Notes: generated by a model from the letters alone, not told the origin. A stretch of 64,000 bases of DNA from Flavobacteriales bacterium 34_180_T64 (GCA_002162765.1 MAAR01000004.1:310001-374000); one strand, 5' to 3'. Positions 25,003 through 34,115 are shown, numbered from the stretch's first letter. Translations and numbers: made by a program.

Positions 25003-26003
25003 TGATTCGAATAATACAGTTTAATAGTGTCTTCAACAGGTTTGTTTTGAGGCGTAAATTGCGAATTATTTTCGCCACCTGAATTTTCATAATTATGGAA
25101 CCATTTCCATATAAAACCACCCGCGAACCAATCTTCTTTCCAGAATTCCTCAAATAAAGCTTGTGTCGTATTTACTTGTGCGTCTAAATTGGTAACGTTC
25201 ATACTTCTGTCACTTTTCCATGGTTCTTTCCCAGAAAAGTCCACGCTTCTATAACCAAATTCCGTAAACAAAACAGGTTTATCATGAAGCATGGATTTTG
25301 ATTTAATAAGTTCTTTATGCTTTTGCCATCCTTTTTTACATGCACTCAATGATGGTGTCTTTTCATCACTTACGGGAAAATAAGCATCCACACCAATATA
25401 ATCCAGTTCATTCCAGAATGGAGTCCGTTTATACTCATCCCAATTTGCTGCATAGGTCAATTTTCCTTTATATTTTTTTCGTATTTGTTGTATTAAATCC
25501 AACCAATATTCTGGTCTATTTTCAACGAATTTTTCAAGTTCAGTTCCTATACATAATAATTCTGTATCCATTTCTTGCGCTAATTCGGCAAATTCTAAAA
25601 TGAACTTAGTATAGGAAGCTTCAAGTACGTTCCAATCGGTTTCGTTAACCATTTCGATATAACCAGTATATTCGCCTTTCCAAACCCAAATTTGTGGTTT
25701 CAACATAATTTTTATGCCCTTTTTTCTAAGTTCATCGATATACTGTTTTGCCCCTACTCTGGTTTCACCAAACCACTGCTTATTCGTATTAAATATAATT
25801 TCAGGATGCTTCAAATCTCTAATAAACCCAAAAGGCATAATAGCGGCAAAATTGGCATTAACTTTAATTACTGGCTCCGTATGGCGCTCATCTATGGGGT
25901 CGCTATGAGCAACAAAACTCAAACCATTAATTTTTTTAGTCTGTCCGTTACAAGATTGTAATAACAATGCAATGAGTATAATTAGAAGTCTTAGCGTTTT
26001 CAT
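24999..26003 (-). CDS. glycosidase-like TIM-barrel lipoprotein (GH113-like)
   Basis: 334 residues. The N-terminal lipobox is ILIALLLQSCNGQ. The rest reads as a TIM-barrel glycosidase: MLKPQIWVWKGEYTG, LCIGTELEKFVE with a candidate acid Glu, YIGVDAYFPVS, PVLFTEFGYRS with a candidate nucleophile Glu, and GGFIWKWF. It resembles the GH113 beta-mannanase-like proteins, although the substrate cannot be read. It would be anchored in a membrane facing the periplasm or surface. It overlaps the Omp85-like gene by 4 bases. Confidence 0.75.
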   Translation of the reverse strand: MKTLRLLIILIALLLQSCNGQTKKINGLSFVAHSDPIDERHTEPVIKVNANFAAIMPFGFIRDLKHPEIIFNTNKQWFGETRVGAKQYIDELRKKGIKIMLKPQIWVWKGEYTGYIEMVNETDWNVLEASYTKFILEFAELAQEMDTELLCIGTELEKFVENRPEYWLDLIQQIRKKYKGKLTYAANWDEYKRTPFWNELDYIGVDAYFPVSDEKTPSLSACKKGWQKHKELIKSKSMLHDKPVLFTEFGYRSVDFSGKEPWKSDRSMNVTNLDAQVNTTQALFEEFWKEDWFAGGFIWKWFHNYENSGGENNSQFTPQNKPVEDTIKLYYSNQ

Positions 26004-26240
26004 TGATTTTCATTTTTATACTTCTAAATTAACATATATCAAGCACACGAAAGTCTTAAGTCAATGTTAAATATTATTTACAAAGAAAGTTTATGGTTTT
26101 TAAATAATTTGTTAGCTATCTAACATATAGTAACATGAATGTGTGCTTAGAAGAACAGCTAAGATAATAATTACTCCTTCTTTATAAGAAATTAAGTTCT
26201 TACCTTTAATTTCGACATAAGACTCAACAACTAAAAATTT

Positions 26241-27539
26241 ATGGAACATATTGTTATAATTGGCAATGGTATTTCTGGCGTTACGGCTGCTAGGCATATC
26301 AGGAAATTGTCAGATAAAAAAATTACTATTGTTTCCGCTGAAACGGATTATTTTTTCTCACGAACTGCATTAATGTATGTTTATATGGGACATCTAAAAT
26401 TCCAGCATACCCAACCTTATGAAAATTGGTTCTGGAAAAAAAACAAAATTGCCCTTAAGAAAGGTTTTGTAATGGCCATTGAAACCAAAAGTAAAACACT
26501 TCATTTTGCGGATGGAGGCATACTACAATATGATAAATTGATAATAGCCACTGGGAGTAATCCTAATAAATTTGGTTGGCCTGGGCAAGATTTAAAAGGT
26601 GTTATGGGAATGTATCATAAGCAAGATTTAGAAAATCTTGAACAGTATGCTCCTGATAATAAGACGTGTAAACGTGCCGTAATTGTTGGTGGAGGTTTGA
26701 TAGGAATAGAACTAGCAGAAATGCTTCATTCTCGACACATACCAGTAACTTTTTTAGTGAGAGAAAGTAGCTTTTGGAATGGTGTTCTACCTGAAGGCGA
26801 ATCTGAAATGGTTAATAGAGAAATTATTAGAAATGGTATTGATCTCCGATTAAGTGTCAACTTGAAGGAGATAAAGTCTGATAAAAATGGTAAAGTGAAA
26901 TCTGTAATTATCACCGAAACTGAAGAAGAAATTGAATGTGATGTCGTAGGACTAACAGCAGGAGTATCTCCAAATATCGATTTTATTAAAACCTCAGATA
27001 TCGAAACAGGACGTGGTGTTAAGGTCAATCGATTTTTAGAAACTAACATAAAAGATGTGTATGCTATTGGCGATTGTGCGGAGCAACATGAAGCAATAGG
27101 GAATCGAAGACCAATTGAAGCGGTCTGGTATACAGGTAGAATGATGGGAGAAACTGTGGCTCAAACAATTTGCGACAACCGGATTGAACACAAACCTGGT
27201 CATTGGTTTAATTCTGCCAAGTTCTTCGATATCGAATATCAAACATATGGTTGGGTGTGGGCAAAGGCTAAAGAGAATGAATCACATTTTCATTGGAAAC
27301 ATGATGATGATACTAAAAGCATTACGATAAGTTATGACAAAAACACTAATGAATTTTTAGGCATTAATACATTTGGTATTCGTATGCGTCATGAGATTTT
27401 TGATAGATGGCTTACTGAAAAACGAACTATCGATTACGTAATGAATCATTTAGCCGAAGCCAATTTCGATCCTGAGTTTTACAACAAATTCGAAAGACAA
27501 ATTCTTTCAAGTTACAATAATCAATTTCAAACAGTATAA
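26241..27539 (+). CDS. FAD-dependent pyridine nucleotide-disulfide-type oxidoreductase
   Basis: 432 residues. FAD motif HIVIIGNGISGVTAARHI at the start, ATG motif KLIIATGSNPNKFGWPG, NAD motif AVIVGGGLIGIELAEML near residue 155, and the second FAD motif DVYAIGDCAEQHEA. A C-terminal extension of ~100 residues is rich in Trp and His. No CxxC disulfide is seen, so it is more like a nitrite/rubredoxin reductase-type NAD(P)H oxidoreductase. It lies 5 bases before an Fe-S membrane protein gene and presumably feeds or takes electrons from it. The 237 bases upstream show only a weak TACCTTTA box near 26204. Confidence 0.85.
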   Translation: MEHIVIIGNGISGVTAARHIRKLSDKKITIVSAETDYFFSRTALMYVYMGHLKFQHTQPYENWFWKKNKIALKKGFVMAIETKSKTLHFADGGILQYDKLIIATGSNPNKFGWPGQDLKGVMGMYHKQDLENLEQYAPDNKTCKRAVIVGGGLIGIELAEMLHSRHIPVTFLVRESSFWNGVLPEGESEMVNREIIRNGIDLRLSVNLKEIKSDKNGKVKSVIITETEEEIECDVVGLTAGVSPNIDFIKTSDIETGRGVKVNRFLETNIKDVYAIGDCAEQHEAIGNRRPIEAVWYTGRMMGETVAQTICDNRIEHKPGHWFNSAKFFDIEYQTYGWVWAKAKENESHFHWKHDDDTKSITISYDKNTNEFLGINTFGIRMRHEIFDRWLTEKRTIDYVMNHLAEANFDPEFYNKFERQILSSYNNQFQTV

Positions 27540-27544
27540 CTACA

Positions 27545-29134
27545 ATGAGTCATAAAACTAATCAAAGTATGTCTTTAGCGAAGCCAGATCCGCAAGACAT
27601 TTCAAAAAAACAAAAGGTAGCATTAGCACTAGGTGTTATTGGTTTATTTATTCTCGCACTTGCTTTGGTAAATACTAATTTTCCGAATAGAGCTTTGTTT
27701 TTAACATTAGCATTAGGTTTGGTTTCAGTGGGCACAATCATTTACGCTAATGATGCGTATCTGACAAAATCTGAAGGCATAAAAAATAATGGCACATGGT
27801 TTAAATCTATATCGTCTCGAGGTATTTGGGGTTGGATTGTTGGTGTGGTGTTGACCACGTTTTACATTGTATTATATTTTAAAGCTGAATTACTTGGCTT
27901 AGGTGTCAATGGTGCTTCAAACACAGGTTTAGTGTCTCTATTTGACCCATTAAGTTATCTGTTAAGTGGTAGACCAGCCAGTCAATGGTTTGTTTATGGA
28001 ACGCTTTATACGGTAGCCATTTTTATTTTTGGTTATAAATTCATGCTAAAATACCGCCATAATCGCTATCAACAATTACGAACCGCTTCGGTCATGTTCT
28101 TTCAATTAGGCTTTGCTTTTTTAATTCCTGAATTTATGTACCGACTAAATTCTGATTTGCCTTATTATGATTTAAAAAGCATGTGGCCATTGAACTATTA
28201 CTTATTCGATGACTGGTCTTTAAATGGACTTCTAACATCTGGTAATATTGGAATAGCATTTCTAAGTTTTGGAATTCTTTCCATTTTTGTCATCTCCCCA
28301 TTTTTAACCTATAAATATGGTAAACGTTGGTATTGCTCATGGGTTTGCGGATGTGGAGGACTTGCAGAAACGGCTGGAGATGCCTTTAGACATTTGTCAT
28401 CTAAAAAAATGTCTACATGGAAATTAGAGCGTTGGTTAATCCATACTGTTTTAGTTTTTTCTGTAGTGATGACAACAGCAATGATATACACGTATTTAGG
28501 TAATGATCCTGAACGGTTTTGGTTAACAAAAACTGTCTTTTTAATTGGCGTTGGTTTGCTCTTAACTCTAGTATTTGGAATTGTAATGCTATTTAAACGT
28601 AATGAATTGGGCAAAGATGCTCGATATGGTGCTATAGGATATTTTATAGTTATCGGACTTCTTGTTGCAATGCATTTTACAGGAACAACAAATGAGGTCT
28701 TTTTCCTCAATTCTGGAACTTTACGATCAGCCTATGGCTTATATATTGGTTCGATTTTTTCAGGGGTTGTTGGAACTGGTTTCTATCCAATTTTAGGTAA
28801 TAGAGCTTGGTGTCGTTTTGGATGCCCGATGGCTGCTGTATTAGGATTTCAACAACGCATGTTTTCAAAATTTAGAATTACGACCAACGGAGGTCAATGT
28901 ATCTCTTGTGGTAATTGTTCTGTCTATTGTGAAATGGGAATAGACGTTCGTGCTTATGCTCAAAAAGGAGAAAATATTGTACGTTCAAGTTGTGTTGGAT
29001 GTGGTGTTTGTAGTGCTGTTTGCCCAAGAGGTGTTTTAAAATTAGAAAATGATAGTATGAAAGGACGTATCAATCCGACAGAAATTTTACTTGGTAATGA
29101 TATAGATTTAATGGACCTGATAAATCAGAACTAA
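27545..29134 (+). CDS. membrane 4Fe-4S protein, NosR/NapH-like
   Basis: 529 residues with about nine to ten membrane helices. Two membrane Cys motifs are of the NosR/NapH kind (YCSWVCGCGGLAE near 265 and WCRFGCPMAAV near 425). A C-terminal two-cluster ferredoxin domain follows (QCISCGNCSVYCEMGID and SSCVGCGVCSAVCPRG). It should move electrons across or at the cytoplasmic membrane. The preceding gene for an NAD(P)H/FAD oxidoreductase, 5 bases away, is the likely partner. The terminal acceptor is unknown; no nitrous oxide or nitrate reductase genes are near. Confidence 0.82.
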   Translation: MSHKTNQSMSLAKPDPQDISKKQKVALALGVIGLFILALALVNTNFPNRALFLTLALGLVSVGTIIYANDAYLTKSEGIKNNGTWFKSISSRGIWGWIVGVVLTTFYIVLYFKAELLGLGVNGASNTGLVSLFDPLSYLLSGRPASQWFVYGTLYTVAIFIFGYKFMLKYRHNRYQQLRTASVMFFQLGFAFLIPEFMYRLNSDLPYYDLKSMWPLNYYLFDDWSLNGLLTSGNIGIAFLSFGILSIFVISPFLTYKYGKRWYCSWVCGCGGLAETAGDAFRHLSSKKMSTWKLERWLIHTVLVFSVVMTTAMIYTYLGNDPERFWLTKTVFLIGVGLLLTLVFGIVMLFKRNELGKDARYGAIGYFIVIGLLVAMHFTGTTNEVFFLNSGTLRSAYGLYIGSIFSGVVGTGFYPILGNRAWCRFGCPMAAVLGFQQRMFSKFRITTNGGQCISCGNCSVYCEMGIDVRAYAQKGENIVRSSCVGCGVCSAVCPRGVLKLENDSMKGRINPTEILLGNDIDLMDLINQN

Positions 29135-29161
29135 TTGCAGTAAAGTATTATTGTACTTTTG
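29135..29161 (+). promoter_or_regulatory. promoter of the glycosyltransferase trio
   Basis: TTG at 29135-29137 and a perfect TACTTTTG at 29154-29161, spacing 16. A start near 29168 lies 12 bases before the ATG at 29180, which rules out the upstream TTG start at 29159 because that codon lies inside the box. Confidence 0.6.
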
Positions 29162-29179
29162 CCTTACTTAAAAACACTA

Positions 29180-29872
29180 ATGAACAGTATTAAAGTTATA
29201 ATTCCTGCTTATAATGAAGCAGACTCGATTGGACATGTAGTTAATGATATTCCCAAACTAGTTGACGAAATTATTGTGGTAAGTAACAATTCCACAGACC
29301 ATACCGAAGTTAATGCTAAAAATGCAGGAGCTACTGTTCTGCAAGAATATCAAAAAGGATATGGTTATGCCTGTTTAAAAGGCATGGATTATATTTCAAA
29401 ACAAGAAAAGAAACCAGATATCATTGTGTTTTTAGATGGTGACTATAGCGATTATCCTGAAGAATTGTTAAAGTTGATCGCACCTATTCAGAATGAAGAT
29501 ATCGATTTTGTAATTGGCGCTCGTGTAAAACGACTACGAGAAGAAGGATCCATGACACCTCAACAAATTTTTGGTAATTGGTTGGCTACTTTATTAATGA
29601 AGTTGTTGTTTAATGCAAAATTTACAGACCTTGGTCCATTTAGAGCTATTAAGTATCAAAAGCTTTTGGATTTACAAATGGAGGATAAAACCTATGGTTG
29701 GACTGTAGAAATGCAATTAAAAGCTTTAAAACAAAAATTATCTTATGTTGAAATTCCCGTTAATTACAGAAATAGAATTGGTGTTTCTAAAGTGTCAGGA
29801 ACTGTAAAAGGGTCTATCTTTGCTGGCATCAAGATTTTAGGTTGGATTTTTAAATACAGTTTTAAAAAATGA
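29180..29872 (+). CDS. family 2 glycosyltransferase, dolichol-phosphate-sugar synthase-like
   Basis: 230 residues from the ATG at 29180. The GT-A domain has KVIIPAYNEADSIGHVV, VSNNSTDHT, the metal-binding IVFLDGDYSDYPEEL, GPFRAIKYQKL and YGWTVEMQLKAL. Length and motifs fit DPM1/YkoT-type enzymes that load a sugar onto a polyprenyl phosphate. No membrane helix is visible except possibly the C-terminus. It overlaps the next gene by 4 bases. Together with the GT-C-like gene at 31356, a lipid-linked sugar pathway is plausible. Confidence 0.88.
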   Translation: MNSIKVIIPAYNEADSIGHVVNDIPKLVDEIIVVSNNSTDHTEVNAKNAGATVLQEYQKGYGYACLKGMDYISKQEKKPDIIVFLDGDYSDYPEELLKLIAPIQNEDIDFVIGARVKRLREEGSMTPQQIFGNWLATLLMKLLFNAKFTDLGPFRAIKYQKLLDLQMEDKTYGWTVEMQLKALKQKLSYVEIPVNYRNRIGVSKVSGTVKGSIFAGIKILGWIFKYSFKK

Positions 29873-31359
29873 TTTTAGAAACGGTTATTATCGTAATATA
29901 TACCATTGCAATTGCGCTCATTTTCATGTATGCACTAGCCCAACTCAATCTGCTATTTAACTATTTATCATCCAAAACCAAGCATGAAAAATGTGAAGCT
30001 TATGATTTTTCCAATCCAAATGAGATTCCCTATGTAACGATACAGCTTCCAGTATTCAACGAAATGTATGTTATGGAACGTCTCCTAGAAAACATATCAC
30101 AAATTGATTACCCAAAAAATAAACTTGAAATACAAGTCCTCGATGATTCAACTGATGATACTGTAAAAACAACACATGAGCAAATCACAAAATTAAAGTC
30201 GGAAGGATTAGACATCGTTCATATTACCAGAACAGATAGAAGCGGTTTTAAAGCTGGGGCTCTAAAAGAAGGATTGAAAGTTGCCAAAGGCGAATTTATA
30301 GCCATATTTGATGCCGATTTTCTTCCACAAAAAAACTGGCTAAAGCGTACCATTCCGTATTTCAAAAATGAACAAATTGGTGTAGTTCAAACGCGTTGGG
30401 GACATATAAACAGAAACTATTCTACACTTACAAAAATTCAGGCTTTCGCTTTAGATGCCCATTTCACTCTAGAACAAGTAGGACGAAATAGCAAAGGGCA
30501 TTTTATCAATTTTAATGGTACTGCAGGTGTTTGGAGAAAAACTTGCATCATTGATGCTGGAAATTGGGAAGGAGACACGCTAACTGAAGACTTAGATTTA
30601 AGCTATAGAGCACAATTAAAAAACTGGAAATTTAAATATCTAGAAGATGTCGAAACACCAGCAGAACTTCCCGTAGTTATAAGCGCGGCGAGATCTCAGC
30701 AATTTAGATGGAACAAAGGAGGCGCAGAGAATTTTAGAAAAATGATGTGGAAAGTTATAACCTCCAAGAACATTTCGATAAAAACAAAGATTCATGGCTT
30801 ATTACATTTATTGAACAGTACTATGTTTCTCAATGTGCTTATTGTAGCTGTTTTAAGCATCCCAATGCTTTATATTAAAAATGAATATGCTCATTTAAGA
30901 TTCTATTTTTATTTTATGAGCTTTTTTATAATAAGTACGATTATTTTCTTTGTATGTTATTGGTTTATGTACAAACAAATGTATGGTAGTGGCTTTAAAA
31001 ACTTTTTTAAGTATGTTGCATTATTTTTCACGTTTTTCTCAATTGCAATGGGCTTTTCATTGCACAATTCGATTGCGGTTTTAGAAGGTCATGCAGGCAA
31101 ACGAAGTGACTTTATTAGAACCCCTAAATTCAATGTTAATTCTATAAAAGACACTTGGAAGGGTAACCGATATCTCAATAAAAAATTATCACTTAATGTC
31201 ATCGTTGAAGGTGCGCTTATGCTCTACTTCTTATTTGGGCTCTATAGTGCATTTGTTGTTGGTGATACAGGTGGTGATTTTGGATTATTCCCTTTCCATC
31301 TGATGTTAGTAATTGGATTTGGTTATGTCTTTTTTAAATCACTGACCTCTAAAACATGA
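29869..31359 (+). CDS. membrane glycosyltransferase, cellulose-synthase-like family 2
   Basis: 496 residues. One N-terminal helix, then a processive-type GT2 domain: VTIQLPVFNEMYVMERLL, QVLDDSTDDT, AIFDADFLP, TLTEDLDLSYRAQL and the product-site QQFRWNKGG (a form of Q(Q/R)xRW). Four to five helices follow. This is the architecture of bacterial beta-glycan or glucosylceramide-type synthases (CESA-like subgroup). The product is unknown. It overlaps both neighbours by 4 bases (ATGA). Confidence 0.88.
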   Translation: MILETVIIVIYTIAIALIFMYALAQLNLLFNYLSSKTKHEKCEAYDFSNPNEIPYVTIQLPVFNEMYVMERLLENISQIDYPKNKLEIQVLDDSTDDTVKTTHEQITKLKSEGLDIVHITRTDRSGFKAGALKEGLKVAKGEFIAIFDADFLPQKNWLKRTIPYFKNEQIGVVQTRWGHINRNYSTLTKIQAFALDAHFTLEQVGRNSKGHFINFNGTAGVWRKTCIIDAGNWEGDTLTEDLDLSYRAQLKNWKFKYLEDVETPAELPVVISAARSQQFRWNKGGAENFRKMMWKVITSKNISIKTKIHGLLHLLNSTMFLNVLIVAVLSIPMLYIKNEYAHLRFYFYFMSFFIISTIIFFVCYWFMYKQMYGSGFKNFFKYVALFFTFFSIAMGFSLHNSIAVLEGHAGKRSDFIRTPKFNVNSIKDTWKGNRYLNKKLSLNVIVEGALMLYFLFGLYSAFVVGDTGGDFGLFPFHLMLVIGFGYVFFKSLTSKT

Positions 31360-32813
31360 TATTGAATTCAACGTTTCTTAAGCTAAATAAAACGTCCATT
31401 TTATTGGCAATAATTAGCGCATTATTCTACTTATCGTTCGCTTATGATTTAGCAAGAACAGATTATTTTAAACTTATTACGCTTTATATAAGTTTATTCT
31501 TTTTGTTTTACAAACTCATTCAAATTAACAAATCAAACACTAGGTTATTAATCTATTGTTCCTTTATATTTAGAGCCGTTTTTATTTTGGCCATTCCAAA
31601 TTTATCACAAGACTTTTACCGTTTTATTTGGGATGGAAGAATGATTCTAGAAGGTTTCAATCCGTATTTATACACGCCTGAAAGTTTTATTTCTCAAGAT
31701 CTAAATCCTGTAATACAAGCGCAAGAACTTTATACAGGAATGGGCGTTTTAAATGGAAGTCATTTCACAAATTACCCACCAATCAATCAACTTTGCTTTT
31801 TAATTTCAAGCTTATTTATGGGCAATACTGTCCTTGGTTCTGTTATAATTATGCGAATTCTAATTATTGCAGCTGATTTCGGAACATTATATTTTGGACG
31901 GAAGCTACTCAAGCTATTTAATCTTCCAACGCATCAGATTTTTTGGTACATTTTAAACCCATTTATCATTATTGAACTCACTGGAAACTTACATTTTGAA
32001 GGTGTCATGATTTTCTTTTTAACATGGGGTCTATATCTTTTACATACCAAAAAATGGGTTTCAGCAGCTCTTATTTTTGCTTTGTCAGTTTCTGTGAAAT
32101 TAATTCCATTGTTATTTTTGCCTTTATTTTATCAATGGTTCGTAAAAAGAAATGTCATTACGAACGAAGTGAAGCAATCTATTTCAACGAATGAGATTGC
32201 CACGTCACAAGTTCTTCGCAATGACAACAGAGATTCTTCACTAGCGTTCAGAATGACAAAACTGATAACATTTTATCTTATAGTTGGAATAACAACCATA
32301 CTTTTATTCCTTCCTTTCTACTCTACGGAATTCATTTATAACTATGCTGAAACTGTAGGTCTTTGGTTTCAAAATTTTGAGTTTAATGCCAGTATTTACT
32401 ATCTCGTAAGAGCCATTGGTTATGGTATAACAGGGTTTAATGAAATTGCAATTATTGGTAAAATAATTCCTGCTTTAGTACTCATTTTTGTGGTCATTAT
32501 GTCTCTTTTTCGAAAAAACAACACGACTCTAAAGCTCATTTCTGGGATGTTAATTGCACTATCATTCTATTATTTCACGACCACCACTGTTCATCCATGG
32601 TATGTTGCGACACTTTTAATTCTTAGTGTTTTTACTAATTATAAATATCCTCTTGTTTGGAGTGTAGTCATAATATTGAGCTATTTGGGGTATGCCTCTT
32701 CTGGAACTTCTGAAAACCTTTGGATTATAGGTTTAGAGTATTTGATTGTATACAGTGTGTTTTTTTATGAAGTGTTTTTAAAAAAAGAAACTAATCCAAT
32801 TTTTCATCATTAG
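31356..32813 (+). CDS. GT-C fold membrane glycosyltransferase (GT87/DUF2029-like) with an in-frame repeat
   Basis: 485 residues with about ten to twelve helices and an Asp-containing loop after an early helix (NLSQDFYRFIWDGRMILEG), the sort of feature found in polyprenyl-phosphate-sugar-dependent mannosyltransferases. Residues ~266-301 are encoded by a REP-like repeat (32153-32258) and lie between two helices, PLLFLPLFYQWFVKR and ITFYLIVGITTILLFL. The frame stays open through it. The gene ends overlapping a convergent small gene by 23 bases. It probably uses the lipid-linked sugar made by the first gene of the trio. Confidence 0.75.
   Translation: MILNSTFLKLNKTSILLAIISALFYLSFAYDLARTDYFKLITLYISLFFLFYKLIQINKSNTRLLIYCSFIFRAVFILAIPNLSQDFYRFIWDGRMILEGFNPYLYTPESFISQDLNPVIQAQELYTGMGVLNGSHFTNYPPINQLCFLISSLFMGNTVLGSVIIMRILIIAADFGTLYFGRKLLKLFNLPTHQIFWYILNPFIIIELTGNLHFEGVMIFFLTWGLYLLHTKKWVSAALIFALSVSVKLIPLLFLPLFYQWFVKRNVITNEVKQSISTNEIATSQVLRNDNRDSSLAFRMTKLITFYLIVGITTILLFLPFYSTEFIYNYAETVGLWFQNFEFNASIYYLVRAIGYGITGFNEIAIIGKIIPALVLIFVVIMSLFRKNNTTLKLISGMLIALSFYYFTTTTVHPWYVATLLILSVFTNYKYPLVWSVVIILSYLGYASSGTSENLWIIGLEYLIVYSVFFYEVFLKKETNPIFHH
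32153..32258. repeat. REP-like palindromic repeat, copy D, inside a coding region
   Basis: TGTCATTACGAACGAAGTGA to TTCGCAATGACA (32153-32226) is a full palindrome of the copy-A type. Directly after it comes an extra right half, GAGATTCTTCACTAGCGTTC then AGAATGACA, of the copy-B type. The whole stretch is translated without a stop as part of the GT-C-like protein. Confidence 0.88.
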
Positions 32814-33099
32814 CTAAATCTGAGTCCTGAACAGCATTAGGATTGTTTTCATCAAGTTCTTCATAATCCTCTTCAGCATAATTTTTCATCGTTGTTGCTA
32901 ATTTGGTACTTACTTTCACTAAATAAATAGTATCATTAGTACTTACCTCAACAGCTTCTATGAGTTCATTATTTGCATTTTGAAAAGACATAATATGGCC
33001 GTCATCATATCCATAAGGATATTTCCCAACTAACAACGCTAATATTTCTGGAGTTAGTTTTCTAAAGTCTACAATGACACGTTTTCTTGTATCTTTCAC
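32791..33099 (-). CDS. small acidic conserved protein of unknown function
   Basis: 102 residues. The first ~70 residues look folded (RVIVDFRKLTPEILALLV, PYGYDDGHIMSFQNANNELI, TIYLVKVSTKLATTM). The last ~30 are an acidic tail rich in Asp, Glu and Asn. I recall similar small proteins in many Flavobacteriaceae, sometimes labelled DNA primase without basis. No function can be assigned. It converges on and overlaps the GT-C-like gene by 23 bases, and lies downstream of the pseudouridine synthase gene on the same strand with a 90-base gap. Confidence 0.65.
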   Translation of the reverse strand: MKDTRKRVIVDFRKLTPEILALLVGKYPYGYDDGHIMSFQNANNELIEAVEVSTNDTIYLVKVSTKLATTMKNYAEEDYEELDENNPNAVQDSDLANDEKLD

Positions 33100-33188
33100 T
33101 TTAAATGGAATAAGTTGGTTAATTACAGCTCTAATTTACAAACGTTTTCACACAATATTAAAAAAAAACGTCAAAATGTAGATTCAAC

Positions 33189-34091
33189 TTATAACATTTT
33201 AAGCGTATTTATTTCCAATTCTGTAAGATGTTTCCAGTGTCCACGAGGCAAATCCTTCTTAGTTAATTGCCCAATGGCTACACAATCTACTTTAATTATA
33301 TCATACTTGAAATAGTCAAATATAGTATGAAGTATCGAGTTTCCGGTATTCTTTATTTTTAAACCGATCTCTTTTTTGGACCCTCCATCTATGTAGCTAA
33401 TTTCTTCAACGGCAACAAGTTTACCATCAATTTTAAATCCTTCCTGTATTTTTTTAAAATCATCATATTTCAAATTTTTATCCAATTCAATTTGAAATAA
33501 TCGAGCGACACCATTTTTAGAGTTCGTGAATTTATTTACCATATCTTCATCATTCGTAAATAACAACAGTCCCATAGAATTCCTTCCCAAACGACCAATA
33601 GGTTTAATACGAGCTGTCGTTGCATTAGCGACCAAATCCATTACAGTACGCCCTTTACCTTCACTCGTAGTAGTTGCAAATCCTTTTGGCTTATTGAGTA
33701 ACACATAAGTGTTCTTTTCAGGCTTTATTCTAGCACCATCAAATCGAACCTCATCTTCTAATCTCACTTTATAACCCATTTCAGTGATAATTTTACCATT
33801 AACAGTAACACTACCAATTGAGATGTGCATATCAGCATCACGACGCGAACAAATGCCAGAATTAGCAATATATTTATTTAAACGAATCTCGTTCGGATTA
33901 GAGGGTTTACTAGGAACAGCTTTCTTTTTTACGGGCGCATTTCCTCCAACGAAGTTTTTATTTTTTGAATAATCACCTCCTTTGCTTTTAGAGTAAGCAC
34001 CTCCTTTACTCGAAGTTTTTTTATTCGTTGGTTTGCTATGTCCACTTCCTGAAGATTTCCCTTTTCCACTATTGCCTTGTTGTCTACTCAT
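33189..34091 (-). CDS. pseudouridine synthase of the RsuA/RluB family
   Basis: 300 residues. A basic, Ser/Gly/Lys-rich N-terminal tail (~1-65) precedes an S4 RNA-binding domain (IRLNKYIANSGICSRRDAD to ~125) and the catalytic domain. RluB modifies 23S rRNA and RsuA 16S rRNA. The family signature GRLDxxTxGLLLxTND appears here as GRLGRNSMGLLLFTND: the catalytic Asp position is Gly. The rest of the motif is intact, and the DNA at about 33575-33590 confirms GGA at that codon. Activity is therefore uncertain. A long Lys/Ser/Gly tail is common in Bacteroidota homologues. Confidence 0.82.
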   Translation of the reverse strand: MSRQQGNSGKGKSSGSGHSKPTNKKTSSKGGAYSKSKGGDYSKNKNFVGGNAPVKKKAVPSKPSNPNEIRLNKYIANSGICSRRDADMHISIGSVTVNGKIITEMGYKVRLEDEVRFDGARIKPEKNTYVLLNKPKGFATTTSEGKGRTVMDLVANATTARIKPIGRLGRNSMGLLLFTNDEDMVNKFTNSKNGVARLFQIELDKNLKYDDFKKIQEGFKIDGKLVAVEEISYIDGGSKKEIGLKIKNTGNSILHTIFDYFKYDIIKVDCVAIGQLTKKDLPRGHWKHLTELEINTLKML

Positions 34092-34107
34092 GTTGACTAA
34101 TTTTTTG

Positions 34108-34115
34108 CAAAGGTA
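34108..34115 (-). promoter_or_regulatory. -7 box of the pseudouridine synthase gene
   Basis: Read on the minus strand it is TACCTTTG, a perfect TAnnTTTG box, 16 bases before the ATG at 34091. No clear TTG element is seen at the usual distance. Confidence 0.6.

Noticed and set aside
26109-26122. Small hairpin GTTAG/CTAAC as a terminator or riboswitch
   Set aside because: Only five pairs, with no T run and no wider structure.
29159-29179. TTG start for the first glycosyltransferase of the trio
   Set aside because: The TTG is part of a perfect TACTTTTG promoter box; the ATG at 29180 fits both the promoter and the family N-terminus.
15192-32258. Repeated GTCATT...AATGAC sequences as CRISPR repeats
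   Set aside because: Copies are kilobases apart, palindromic and without spacer arrays or cas genes; they fit REP-like elements.
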